Below the pieces are notes generated by a model. It was not told the origin of the DNA. It was given only the letters and a program-made list of their open reading frames with translations, and ran no database searches. Shown piece by piece: positions 37,455 to 49,438 of a stretch of DNA of 64,000 nt (positions are counted from its first letter, which is position 1; each line of letters begins with the position of its first letter). Source of the DNA: Cephalopachus bancanus (lineage: Eukaryota > Chordata > Mammalia > Primates > Tarsiidae); assembly GCA_027257055.1 (NCBI GenBank), contig JAPVLO010000966.1, positions 124,001-188,000 on the forward strand, read 5' to 3'. The translations under genes were made by a program, and so were the position numbers.

Positions 37455-37675
37455 TCCATACATATCATTTGTCTTGCATGTCATCCCATGACAGAAGAAC
37501 AAAGAGAGAGCAAGAGAGAGCAGAACAAACTCATAGCATCAAGACCTTTTATAAGCAGCATTAATCCATTAATGAGGGCAGAACCTTCATATCCTAATCA
37601 CCTCTTAATACTGTTGTACTGGGGATTAAGTTTCTAACACATACTTTTTGGAAAACACGTTCAAATCAAAGCACC
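37455..37675 (-). mobile_element. MaLR LTR fragment (MLT1/MST-like), antisense
   Basis: ttataagcagcattaatcc, atgagggcagaacc, cctaatcacctcttaatact and ggggattaagtttctaacac are the reverse complement of the 5' part of such an LTR. Confidence 0.6.
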
Positions 37676-38125
37676 TACCCTTTGGCCCAAAAATTCTCCC
37701 TCTAGTCATATACCCTAGAGAAATTCTGCAAATAACCTAAAAAGGTGTCATGGCTGCATTGTTAAATAGCGGTAAGCCAGAATCAATTAATATGTCCACA
37801 GCAGGAGTAGATTTTTTAAATTCACGTAATAAAATATTGCATAAAGTAACTGGTATTCCACCTCACCAAATAAAAACATTTTGCACTACATAAGTAGTCT
37901 GATCACTAGACTTCTCTATTATGCATTTTTTTTTTAAAAGAGAACATATTCTTTGACTTAGTACTCCTGCTTTTAGGAACAGTTATACTGGTAGGATAAA
38001 TCTTAATATCATAAAGAAAGTTGCAAATGATACAAGCAAAAATGTGTTACTGTTGTATGTACTTAAAGCATATAGATACTATATATAAAGTAAAAAATAA
38101 AACCAAACATGAGAATAAACAGTGT
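37676..38125 (+). mobile_element. Old L1M-type 3' fragment
   Basis: ttctccctctagtcatatacc, ctgcattgttaaatagcgg and tacaagcaaaaatgtgttac resemble the 3' end of old L1M copies. Diverged. Confidence 0.45.
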
Positions 38126-38154
38126 TGACACGGGGGAGTAGGCTGTTGACACAG

Positions 38155-38367
38155 CCATCTCAGCATCGACATGCTGGGCTCCAGCAATCCTTCCCAGTAG
38201 CCGGAACTACAGGCATGCGCTACCACGCCCGGCTAATTTTTGATTTATTGTAGAGATGAGGTCTCGCCAAGTTGCCCAGGCTGGCCTCGAACCCGCGGGC
38301 TCAGGCAATCCACTCACCTAGGTCTCCCAAAGTGTTAGGATTACAGTCTGAGCCACCGAGCCCGGCC
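38155..38367 (-). mobile_element. Alu fragment, antisense
   Basis: Begins inside the right arm (CATGCTGGGCTCCAGCAATC), loses the tail, and ends GAGCCACCGAGCCCGGCC. Confidence 0.9.
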
Positions 38368-38449
38368 TGTGCTCTTGTTCTTAAGTGTTTGAAGAAACCG
38401 GAAAATACATCCAACTGAGAAATTTTCATTCATTCATTTATATATTTAT

Positions 38450-38734
38450 TTTTGAGTTGGAGTCTCACTCCATCACCCAGTCTGGAGTGCAGAGTCAGAC
38501 TCACGGCCACCTCAACGTCAGTCTGCTGGGCTCCGGCGATCCTTCCGCCTCAGCCTAACAAGTAGCTGGAACTACAGTGTCTCGCTACCATGCCCTCCTA
38601 TTTTTTTATTTTATTTTATAGAGATCAGGTCTCTCCAAGTTGCCTGGGCTGGTCTCAAACTCGCGGGCTCAGGCAATCCACTCATGTCTGCCTCCCAAAG
38701 TGCTGGGATTACAGAATGAGCCCCTGAGCCTGGC
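38450..38734 (-). mobile_element. Alu dimer, antisense
   Basis: TTGAGTTGGAGTCTCACTCC through GAGCCCCTGAGCCTGGC, diverged. A tiny extra Alu tail piece (TTTTTGAGTTGG) lies near 38783-38798. Confidence 0.9.
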
Positions 38735-38899
38735 TTTCTGTAGATTTAAATCGTTCATTTAAAAAAATAAAATCCTCACTTTTTTTTTTTTTGAGTTGGT
38801 ATTTTTTTTACTAGCTCTTTTCTACTTCCTGGCCTTCATGTGCACTGTTCTTTCTGCCTGGAATTCTTCATGCAGTAATTAAGAGCAGAGAAACTTTAT

Positions 38900-38970
38900 G
38901 TGTACGATGTCCACTTGGATACCTAATCCTAAATTGTATCCCACATCTTTAAAATGAAAATCAAAAAAGA
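38900..38970 (+). mobile_element. Very short L1 3' end
   Basis: ccacttggatacctaatcct then cccacatctttaaaatgaaa, the same 3' end as the other young L1 copies. Confidence 0.65.
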
Positions 38971-38974
38971 GCAG

Positions 38975-39480
38975 AGGTACAAAGCCAGACTGCTTGGCTT
39001 GGGTCTCAGCACTGAGTTGATTTAGGGAGAGTTACGTAATCTCTTAAAGCTCAATTTCTCTTTTGAAAGTTTAGTATAATAGTGCTGAGCTCAGCCAGGC
39101 TCCGTGGCTCAGTTTGTAATCCCGCGCTTTGGGAGGCTGAGGTGAGTGGTATTGCCTGAGCCTGCGGGTTCAAGACCCGCCTGGGCAATTTGGCGAGCCC
39201 TCATCTCTACAATAAGTTAATTAGCCGGGCATGGTAGCGCGAGCCTGATGTTCCAGCTACTTGGAAGGCTGAGGCGGAAGGACCGCTGGAGCCCAGCAGG
39301 TCGAGGATGCGGTGACCGGGAGCGGCCACTGCACTCCAGTCTGGGTGACTGAGTGAGACTTCAACTCAAAAAAAAAAAAAAAAAAAAAGTGTTGAGCTCA
39401 TAAAGTTGTGTAGGAATTAAATGTGTCCTCTAAATATAAAGCACTAGAACGGTACCTACAGCATCTATAAACATCTGCCA
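38975..39480 (-). repeat. MIR SINE, antisense, split by an Alu
   Basis: gttacgtaatctcttaaagctcaatttctc is followed, after the Alu, by ggaattaaatgtgtcctc and ataaagcactagaacggtac. Confidence 0.6.
39094..39387 (+). mobile_element. Alu dimer
   Basis: Target duplication AGTGCTGAGCTCA (39081-39093) and AGTGTTGAGCTCA (39388-39400). Inserted in a MIR. Confidence 0.95.
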
Positions 39481-39687
39481 TTGTCACCATCATCATCATC
39501 ACTAATATCATTAAATCTTTTTGTCTAGTCAACTATTTGTCCTTCATATTTTAGATCCCCACTTAAAATATTAGTTTTTCAAATAAGTCTACTCTGACTC
39601 CATAGTATGAATTAGATTTCATAAGGGTCCTATCTTTTTTGTCTATATACTTATTAAAATTTATAGTTATTTATTTATATGTGGTTG

Positions 39688-39997
39688 GGCTTTTTTGTTT
39701 TTGTTTTTTGTTTTTTTTGAGTTGGAGTGTCACTCTGTCGCCCAGGCTGGAGGGTTGTGGCACACTCACCACCACCCCAGCATGGACCCGCTGGGCTCTG
39801 GTGATCCTTCCACCTCAACCTTCCAAGTAGCCAGAACTACAGGCGCCCTATCATGCCCGGCTAATTTTTTGTATTTATTTTAGAGACAAGGTCTCGCCAA
39901 GTTGCCCGGGCTAGTCTCGAACCCACGGATTCAGGCAATCCACTTGCCTTGGCCTCCCAAAGTACTGGGATTACAGGCTGAGCCACCAAGCCCAGCC
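39688..39997 (-). mobile_element. Alu dimer, antisense
   Basis: Target duplication TATATGTGGTT at 39677-39687 and 39998-40008. It lies 300 bp from an Alu of opposite orientation. Confidence 0.93.
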
Positions 39998-40019
39998 TAT
40001 ATGTGGTTTTTTTTGGTAA

Positions 40020-40180
40020 ACATCTCTCTCCTACATTGGAACACAAATGTTACTTGAGGGCCAAGACAAGGTATGTTCTATTCACCTTTTTATATACATT
40101 GTCCTGTCTAGACCAGGCCATGGATATAAAATAGTATTGATCTTGAGTACTTATTTGTTGAATAAATAAATCCCTCCATG
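40020..40180 (+). mobile_element. L2 LINE 3' end
   Basis: cttgagggccaagacaagg, then tacttatttgttgaataaat, the standard L2 end. Confidence 0.6.
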
Positions 40181-40473
40181 AACCATTTTATCATTTGTTC
40201 AATATGCAGCCATTAAAATTATGTTTATAAATAATTTACAACTGGCAAAAATTTTGACTCGCTTAGCAGAAAAACAAAAATATACAAAAGTATATATATG
40301 ATAAGCCTATGATGCCACATAGGCAATACTAACAATGAAAACAAATCTGTAAATTGGGGGAAATGGAGAAGATAGAAGTAACTCAAAATGCTAATAGGTG
40401 TTGTTTGGGGGTCATGAAATTATGAATGATTTTGTTTCCTTCCATTTTATTTTCTATAATGTTTGATTTTTCT

Positions 40474-43400
40474 TTTTTTCTTTTTTAAATTTTTTTTTTA
40501 AAGATGCGGGGTACAATTCAGGGTTAGGTATACAAATGTTCATTATGCAGGTATCCTTGTTGAAGAGGTGTGCCCCTCTCCCCTGGCAGTTTTCCACTAC
40601 TGTCAATCCCTTTCTGATAGTATTATGATAATTGTTCAAGGTCTGCTTCTGAATGAGAACGTGTGGTACTCAGTTCTTTCTTTCAGTGATAGGTCACTCA
40701 GTATTACACACTCTAAGTCCATCCAAGTTGCTGCGAAGTTCATAATTTTGTCCTTTATGTCGCATAATATTCCATTGTGTATACATAGCACATTTTTTCT
40801 ATCCAGTTCTTTTTGGATGGGCAGCACGGTTGGTTCCATGTTTTTGTATTGTGAATAATGCTTCAATAAACATGCATGTACAGGTATCTTTTTAACAGAG
40901 TGATTTGAGTTCCTCCAGGCATATTCTCAGTAGGGGGATCATGGGGTTGCATAGAAAGTCGATTTTTAAATCTTTTAGGAATCGCCAAACTGTTTTCCAC
41001 AGAACTTGTACTGGTTTACACTGCCACCAACAGTATAGAAGTGTTCCCTTTTCCCCGCATCCTCTCCAGTATCTGTTGTTTTTTGAGTTATTAATGATGA
41101 CCATCCTGGCTGGAGTTAGGTGGTATCTCAGTGAGGTTTTAATTTACATTTCTTTGATGACTAGTGAGGCTGAGCAATTTTTCATGTATCTCTTGGCTGC
41201 TGGTATGTCTTCTTTTGAGAAGTGTGTACTCTTATCTTTTGCCCACTTTGTAACAGGACTGTTTGTTTTTCTCTTTTCAGCATGTTTGAGTTCCTTGTAG
41301 ATCCTATATTAGGGCTTTGTCAGACATACAGTTGCCAAATATTTTTTCCCAGTCTGTGGGCTGTCTTCCTGCTCTCTTGATGGTTTCTTTGGCTTTGCAG
41401 AAGCTTGTCAGTTTGATGAGGTTCCACGTGTCTATCTTATCTCTTATGGCATGGGCACTTAGGGTTTTGATTGGGAATTAGTTGCCTGTTCCAATTTCCA
41501 TAAGGGTGTCTCCTGCATTTTCTAAGGTTCTTATAGTTTGAAATTTTATGTTTAGGTTTTTGATCCATTTAGAGTTTCTTTTTGCGTATGGTGATAGGTG
41601 GAGGTCTTGTTTTAATCTTCTGCATGTGGTCAGTCAGTCTTCTGAGCACCATTTACAGAATAGGTTTTCTTCTCCCCACTTGATGGTGGAGGCTTTGTGG
41701 AAGATGAGTTGGTTGAGAATTGGGGTTTTGCTTATAGAATCTCTATCCTATAGAGATTCCATTGTTCCATTGGTCTATATGTCTGTTCTCGTACCAATAC
41801 CAGGATGTTTTGATTATTGTAGTATTATAATAGAGTAAAAGTCTGGGAGTGTGATATCTCCCACTTTATTCTTTTTTTTATTTGTTTTTGTTTTGGGGTT
41901 TTTTTGCTAAGGATTGTTTAGGCTATTTGTGGTCATTTATATTTCCATAGGAATTCCTGTACTGTCATTTCCAGGTCTGAGAAGAATGCTGCTGGTAATC
42001 TAATGGATATTGCATTAAATAGGTAGATTGCCTAGGATAGGATGGACATCTTAACAATGTTGATTCTTCCAATCCATGAGCATGGAACATTTTTCCATTT
42101 GTTTGTGTCATCTTTGATTTCTTTGAGCAGTGTTTTGTAGTTTTCGTTGTCAAGGTCTTTCACTTCTCTGGTTAGGAAGATGCCAAGGTATTTCAGTTTT
42201 CGTGTCTATTATGAATGGGATTGTGCCTTTTATTTGAGTTTCTGTTTGTTTGTTGTTGGAGAATAGGAATACAACTGTCTTTTGCACATTTATTTTATAC
42301 CCTGATACTTTGCCAAAGTCCTTGATTAGTGCAAGGAGGCTTTTGACAGATTCTCTTGGGTTTTCAAGGAATAGAATCATGTTGTCTGCAAAGAGGGATA
42401 ACCTAACTTCCTCTTTTCCTATTTGAATATCCTTGCTTTTCTTCTCTTGTCTGATTGCTCTAGCTAGGACTTTCAATACTATGTTGAACAGGAAGGGTAA
42501 GAGTAGGCATCCTTATCCCAGTTTTCAGGGGACAATTTCTGTCTATTTAGCAGTATGTTGGCTGTGGATTTCTTGTAGATGGCTCTTACTATTTTGAGAT
42601 ATGTTTCATCTATGCCTAGATGTTCAAGGGTTTTTATCAAGAAGGGATGCTGGGTTTTATCAAAAGCTTTTTTCATGTCTAATGACATAATCATGTGGTT
42701 TTACATCTGCTCATGTATTTGATTAAATTTATAGTCTTGCGGACGATAAACCAGCTTTGAATCCCGGGGAGGATTAAGCCTACTTGGTCATGTTGGATAA
42801 TTTTTGAGATGTGTTGTTGGATCTGGTTTGCTAGAATCTTGTTGAGAATTTTAGCATCTATGTTCATCAAGGATATTGGCCTGTAGTTCTCTTTCCTTGG
42901 TAGATCTTTACCCGGTTTGGATATCATTGTGATGTTAGCTTCATAAAATAATTTGGGGAGAGTTCTATCTTTCTCGACTGCTTGGAATACTTTCAGTAGG
43001 ATTGGTATCAGCTCCTCCTTGCATGTTTTATAGAATTCTGCTGGAAAGTCATCTGGTCCAGGGCTTTTTTTTTTTTTTTTCTTTAGGTAGTTTCTTATGA
43101 CATAGTTGATTTCCTGGGTTGTTATTGGCCTATTTAGGGTCTCGATTTCTTCTTCTTTCAACCTGGAGAGGTTGTGTGATGTAAGAAAGTCCTCCATTTC
43201 ATTTAGGTTTTTGAGTTTGTTTCCATACAAGTGTGCATAGTAGTCTCTGATAATTATTTGTATTTCTTCGGGGTCAGTTGTGACTTGATCTTTTGCATTT
43301 CTGATTGTGTTTATTTGGACTTTTTCTCTCTTTTTCTTGGTCAGTCTAGCTAGGGGTCCACCAATCTTGTTTATTCCTTCAAATAACCAGCTTTTTGTTG

Positions 43401-44628
43401 CATTGATTTTTTTTTTTTTTTGTATTATATTTTTTGTCTGCTGTGTCCCATATTTGGGCTTTTATTTTGATCTGGATTCTTCTGCTGAAGGTAGGGTTTT
43501 GGTGATCTTGCTTTTCCCTCTCCCTTAGGCTGTTGACTTGTGATCTTTCCATTTTCTTCATGTGTGTTCATAGAGATATGAGTTTGCCTCTTAGTACTGT
43601 TTTCATGGCATCCCAGAGATTTTGGTAAGATGTTTCATAGTTTTCATTTGTTTCCAGGAAACTTTTCATTTCTGCTTTGATTTTACTGTTGACCCAGGAG
43701 TCGTTCAGCATCATGCTGTTTAGTGTCCATGTCTTTGTGAGTTTTGGGAGAACTTTGTTGGTGTTGATATTTATTTTTTTCCACTGTGGTCTGAGAAGGT
43801 GCATGGTAGCATTTCAATCTAATGAAATTTGTTTATGCTTGATTTATGGCCAAGGATGTGGTTGATCTTAGAGTACATTCTATATGGTGATGAGTAAAAC
43901 GTATATTCTATGGTTGTTGGGTGGAGTGTTCTCTAGGTATCTGTTAAGTCCATTTGCTCAAGCATCATGTTAAGGTTCCATATCTCCTTGTTGATTTTTT
44001 TGTCTTGATAATCTGTCTAGGGTTGTTAGTGAGATATTTAAGTACCCAGCTATGATAGTGTTAGAGTCGATATCTTTTTTTAGTTTACCTAAAAGCTACT
44101 TTACGAAGTTGGTACTCCAATGTTGGGTGTACATATGTTTAGGATGGATATTTCTTATTGATGGATTGAGCTTTTTATCATTATGTAGTGACCTTCTGTA
44201 TCTTTTTAAACTGTTGATAGCTTAAAGCATATTTTTTCTGATATTAAGATTGCAACTCCTGCTTTCTTTTGTGTTCCGTTTCTTGCTACTAGTGTCCAGC
44301 CTGCTACCACAGGTGATGGTGGGGGCCAGGTGCCAAGTGGTGAGGAGCAGCTGTTCTCTACTGCCTCTTCTTAAGAGATCCCTGAGAACGGTAGAAGATT
44401 CTGCATACCAAGGGCTCCAATCTCAGGGTGGTGGTGGGTGCAGTCACCTCCAGAGGAGAGCCCCAGATGCATGAACCTGAGTCTCCTTCAGACGGACTTT
44501 CACTCACCCACCAACACACACCCACCCACTCACACAGAGAGTCTTTATGGACACTCACTTTTGCTGAGACTCACACTCCGACCTGTTCCATCGCCATCTT
44601 GCATCCGTGAAGTGATTTAGTGTGAGTC
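40474..44628 (-). mobile_element. L1 insertion with intact ends but missing middle
   Basis: Flanked by TGATTTTTCT at 40464-40473 and 44629-44638. On the minus strand it starts with GC-rich 5' UTR-like sequence containing AAGATGGCGATGGAACAGG, then jumps near 44285 into the ORF2 endonuclease region, then RT and the C-terminal domain, 3' UTR and A tail. ORF1 and about the first 60 ORF2 codons are absent. ORF2 survives in pieces (43568-43804, 42691-43230, 42479-42694, 42150-42476). They contain [20 protein letters not shown] and an RT active-site relic reading FADNMILF where FADD is expected. Not functional. Confidence 0.82.
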
Positions 44629-46211
44629 TGATTTTTCTATATAGTAAATGCATTATTTTTATTGAAGTGGAATTCACATAACATAAAGTGAACAATTCAG
44701 TGCAATTCACAGTGTTGTACAACCACCATCACTACTTCCAAAACATTTTCTGAAATAAAAAAGTAAAAAATAAAAAAAATTCCAAAATATCACTCTGAAA
44801 TAAAACCCTGTACCCATTAAGCAGTTATTCACCATTCCTTCCTCTCCTACCTCCTAGAAAACACCAATCTGCTTTCTGTCTCTATGGATTTACATATTCT
44901 GGATATATTCTGGACTCCATATAAATGGAGTCACAATATGTGAACTTTTATGTTTGGTTCCTTTCAATTATCATAATGTTTTTGAGATTCATTCACATCA
45001 TAGCACGTATCAGTATTTCATTTCTTTTTATAAATGATTGTACATAGACCACAATTTGTTTACACATTCTTCTGTTGATGGACATTTGAGTTGTTTCCAC
45101 CTTTCAACTACTAGAAATAATGTAGCTGTGAATATTCATGTACAAGTATTTGATTACTCATTTTCAATTATTTTGGACATATGTCTAAGACAGGAATTGC
45201 AGGAGCATATGATAATTCTATGTTTAGCATTGGGGGGTAACCATCAAAGTTTTTTTCTAAATCTGCTGAACCATTTTATATTCCCAGTGGCAATGTAAGA
45301 GTTCCAGTTTCTCCATATATTCATCAACAGTTGTTATTTTCTGTTCTTTATTATAGCTGTCCTAGTAGGTGTAAAGTGATATCTCATTGTGGTAAAGCTC
45401 ACTTTACACCTAGTAGATGTAAAGCAGTATCTCATTTTGTCTGTGTTTCCTTAGTGACTATTGATGTTTAGTATTTTTTCATGTACCTATTGGTTATTTA
45501 TATATCTTCTTTGGAGAAATTTCTCTTTGAGTGCTTTGCCCATTTTAAAATTAGATTGTTAGTCTTTGTTGTTGAGATACAGACATTCTTTATATATTAT
45601 GGATAGTATACTAGATACATGATTTACAAATATTTTTTCTCAGTCTATAGGTTTTCTTTTCATTTAATTGATAATGGCCTTTGATATAAAAAAGTTTTTA
45701 ATTTTGATGAGGTATATTTATCAATGTTTTCCTATTGTTTTTCATGCTTTTGGTGTCATATTTAGGAATTAATAAACAAATAGAGGTAATGAAGACTTAT
45801 CTCTATATTTTCTTCTAAGATTTGTATAGTTTTAGCTCTTTTATTTAGGTCACTGATCCATTTTTAGTTAATATTTGTATGTGATGTGAGGAAGAGGTCC
45901 AATTTCACCCCTTTGCACAACAAAAATATATACACAAATATATATTTGTGTATATCCAGTTGTGCTAGCACCATTTGTTGAAGAGACTATATTCTCCTCA
46001 TTTAATAATTGTCTTGGCACCTTTGTTGAAAATCAATTGGCAATAAGTGTATTAATATTTTTAAACTCTCAATTCTATTCCACTGATCTATTGTCTATAT
46101 TGATCAACATGTCTCCAGTACCACCCTGTTTTGATTGCTGTAGATTTATAGTAAGTTTTGAAATTAGAAAGTATGAATACCCCTACACTTTTTTTTTAAA
46201 GATTGTTTTGG

Positions 46212-46621
46212 GTCCTGCCAGCTGGGCGGCTATGGCCCCATCCACCACAAGCGAAACCTGCCCCATCGAGGACTATCAGGCTACAGCATGTTGGCCCTCG
46301 GCATTGGGACCCTGCTCTTCGGGTATTGGAGCATGATGAAATGGAATCACGAACGCAGGCACCTGCAGATCGAAGACCTGGAGGCCCGCATCTCGCTGAT
46401 GCCGCTGTTTTAGGCAGAGAAGGACCAGAGGATCCTGCAGATGCTCGGAGAGAATTTGGAGGAGGCCATCCTCATGAAGGACTTGCACGACTGGAAGGCG
46501 GGCGAGTCCGTGTTCCACACGACGTGCTAGGTGCCCGCCATGATAGGCAAGCTGCATGGCTGGGCACCACTGAGAAGGTCCTCAATGCCAACTACGGCTT
46601 CATGAACACTCTGGGGGGGGG
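46212..46621 (+). pseudogene. NDUFA13P: NDUFA13 (GRIM-19) processed pseudogene without poly(A)
   Basis: The conceptual reading gives [20 protein letters not shown], then [32 protein letters not shown] and GESVFHTT. These match NDUFA13, the small accessory subunit of mitochondrial complex I, in the correct order with no introns. It starts near codon 12 and stops at about codon 142 of 144. Disruptions are TAG stops at 46411-46413 and 46528-46530, and a one-base frameshift near 46560, after which TTEKVLNANYGFM continues in another frame. It is flanked by a perfect 14-bp duplication, AAAGATTGTTTTGG (46198-46211 and 46622-46635), preceded by a T run, as expected of L1 endonuclease cutting. The 3' end is a run of nine G rather than poly(A). 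Not expected to make a protein. Confidence 0.92.
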
Positions 46622-47480
46622 AAAGATTGTTTTGGATATTAGGGATCCCTTGCAATTTCAAAGGAATTTGAGGACTGTTTTTCTATTTTTACAACAAGGC
46701 CATTGGAATTTGGATAGAGATTGCATTGAAACTGTAGGTAGCTTGAAGTGTCATTGCCATCTCAACAATTGTAAATCTTCAAATCCATGAATATGAGCTG
46801 TCTTTCCATTTATATAGGTCTTCTTTAATTTCTTTCTGCAGTATTTTGTAGTTTTAGGGCACAAGCATTTCACATCTTTGGTTAAATTTATTCCTAAATA
46901 TTTCATTATTTTTGATGATTTTGTACATTGAATTGTTTTCTTAATTTCCTTGTTGGATGTTCATTGCCAGTGTACTGCAACTGATCCTTTGTGTTGATTT
47001 TGTACCCTGCAACTTTGCTGAATTTTTAAATTAACTGTAATAGTTTTTTGTGGATTGTTTGAGATTTTTCTGTATATAGAATAATGTCATCTGTGAATAG
47101 AAATAGTGTCTTTCTGTACCATTTGGATGTTTTTTATCTCCTATTTCCTTTTTTTTTTTTTTTTTTTTTTTTTGCCTAATTGCTCTTACTAGAACTTCAA
47201 GTAGGATTTGAATAACAGTAGTGAAAATGGGCATCCTTGTCTTGTTCTTGATCTTAGAGAGAAATCTTTTAGTCTTTTACCATTGAGTTTGATATTAGCT
47301 GTGGGGTTTTTGGGTTTTTTTGTTTTGTTTTTACAAATGCCCTTTATCATGTTGAGTAGGTTCCTATGTTTTGCAGTGTTTTTGTCATGAAAAGTATTTA
47401 ATTTGTCAAATGTTTTTCTGTATCAATTGAGATAATCATGTGGAGTATTGTTTTCCTTCATTCCGTTAATGGATATTATA

Positions 47481-47918
47481 ACCAAATTCAGGTTCAACTA
47501 CTTGCTGCTCAAAAGCCAAACTCAAGAAATAAGAATTGAATTGGTGTCAGAAAAAAGGGCTTATTCAAGAGCCAACCTGAGGAGATGATGGACGACTAAT
47601 GTTTCAAAGACTATCTCAAATCCTTCAGGCTGATTGAAGGACTTTGAAAGATAAAAGGGAGTGAGAAAAAACTACATGCAGGGATTGGTTGTGTCTTTGG
47701 TCAGGTCACAATATTCCTTTAAATCTGTAACAAAATATAGTTAGTGTACATACTCCTCTTTTCCCCAAATTTAGTCTTGATAGTCATATACTTGTTGTTC
47801 CTATATTGTCTTTTCAGTGTTTCAAAATTATCCTAGCCTACATGCAAGCATAATCAGAGGCCAGAGCCTCCCCAGTCTAAAATTGAATTAGTTATGTTAG
47901 TCTTTTGCCATTTCACTG
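47481..47918. mobile_element. Unidentified insertion of about 440 bp in L1
   Basis: L1 sequence stops at about 47480 (ttccgttaatggatattata) and resumes at about 47924 (gtatgttaggttgattttc). TTATA occurs at both edges (47476-47480 and 47919-47923). The inserted DNA matches no family I can name. An LTR or LTR fragment is plausible, but it lacks clear TG...CA ends. Confidence 0.45.
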
Positions 47919-47936
47919 TTATAGTATGTTAGGTTG

Positions 47937-48777
47937 TGCCGGAGACCAGCTCCAGCCGGGTTCAGGGTACCCCAAAGGTGGAGACAGCGTCGGCGATTGG
48001 GGGGAAGAAGAGAAAAAAAGAGAGAGAGAGAAAGAAAGAGACTAGACTCCAGTCTAGTGCAGAAGCAATGTGTGTTATTGGGAATTACAGCGGGTCTTTT
48101 ATACACAAAGTCAGATGTGGGAGGGGTGTCCCCCACCCTCCAGAAACCTTAATCCATGAAAACTTAATCAATGATTGCCTTTAAACTCTTTTCATATGAT
48201 AATATTCAAATCCCATAACAAAGGATAACCTAATCTGTGACTGACATATTCTATAAACTTTTTTCATCCTAAACTGACGGATTTATGCCAAGTTAAACAA
48301 TTCTATAGAAGCTTAAGTATTTACTTTACAAACGGAAGTGGCCCATCCCAGAATGTTTGGAATGTGGCCCAGTCCAAAGTTCACAGTGGGCTACCTGCAA
48401 GTAACCCAGCCACATTCTTTCAACAAAATGGCTGTCTTCTAAAACTGTATTCTACAATTTACACCTTCAATAAATCCTAAGATCATGACCCAGAAGCCTG
48501 TGACCAATACTAAGGCTCTTAGATGTGACACGAGTTTGAATTATAGGTTGTGTGAAAGCCAAAACTGCAGTTTGCAGAAGAATGGGAGCAATGAGCTTCT
48601 AAAGTTAGCTTGTGTTCGTCCTGGTCTCAGAGTTTTTATGGTTTGAGCACACAGTGCTGAGTAGAAAGGGGGAGGAAATGGGGTCAAATAACTCCCGAAT
48701 GCATCCTAGTGGTCTTGGGGTCAACGGCCCTTCCTGATCCCTAACGCTCAGTGGGCCTCCATGGCTGGCTCCCAACA
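47937..48777 (-). mobile_element. Solo LTR of a class II (betaretrovirus-like) endogenous retrovirus
   Basis: On the minus strand it begins TGTTGGGAGCC and ends CTCCGGCA. The perfect 6-bp duplication AGGTTG lies at 47931-47936 and 48778-48783. A TATAAAAG box is on the minus strand (48096-48103). The termini match those of the LTR at 11619-12875, but this copy is 841 bp. No internal retroviral genes are present. Confidence 0.9.
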
Positions 48778-49438
48778 AGGTTGATTTTCTTTTTTTTTTA
48801 ATATTGAGCCACATTGGCCCTCTTTGGATGAATCTTATTCTGTTATAATGTATTATTATTTTAATGTGCTGTTGGATTCAATTTGCTAGTATTTGTTGAG
48901 AGTTTTTACATCTATATTCTTAAGGGATATTGGTGTATAGTTTCTTTGTGCTATCATTGTCTGGTTTTGCTGTAATGGTAATGCTAGATTCATAGAATGA
49001 ATAAGAAAATGTTTCCTCTTCTTCCATTTTTGAGAAGAGTTTGAGAAAGATTAACATTAATTTTTCTTTAAATGTTTCGTAGATCTTACCAGTGAAGCCA
49101 TCTGGTTCTGAACCTTTTTGTTGTTTTGATTACTAATTCAAACTCTTTGTTTTTCATAGATCTTTTCAGATTTTCTATTTCTCCTTGAATTAACCTTTAA
49201 CAACTTATGTATTTTTAGGAATTTGTTCATTTCATCTAGGTTATCTTATTTATTGGTATACAATTGTTTATAATATTCTCTTATAATCTTTTTTCCGTAA
49301 AGTAAATAGTGATATTCTTACCTTTACTGATTTTAGTTATTTGTGTCATATTTCTCTCTCAATTTTGTCTTAGCATAGCTAAAGATTTGTCAACTTTGTT
49401 AATCTTTTAGAGTCAACTTTTGCTTTCAACATTCATTA

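Larger units (their letters stand above)
44640..49438 (-). mobile_element. Old L1M/L1MB element, antisense, with nested insertions
   Basis: The 3' end is at the left (attgaagtggaattcacata, acagtgttgtacaaccacc). ORF2 relics then continue on both sides of the insertions at 46212, 47481, 47937 and the terminal Alu at 49439. A T-run expansion of about 28 bases lies at about 47146-47173. All frames are broken. Confidence 0.8.

Noticed and set aside
42150..43804. Possible coding L1 ORF2
   Set aside because: It is split by stops and frameshifts, the active-site relic reads FADN, and ORF1 is missing.
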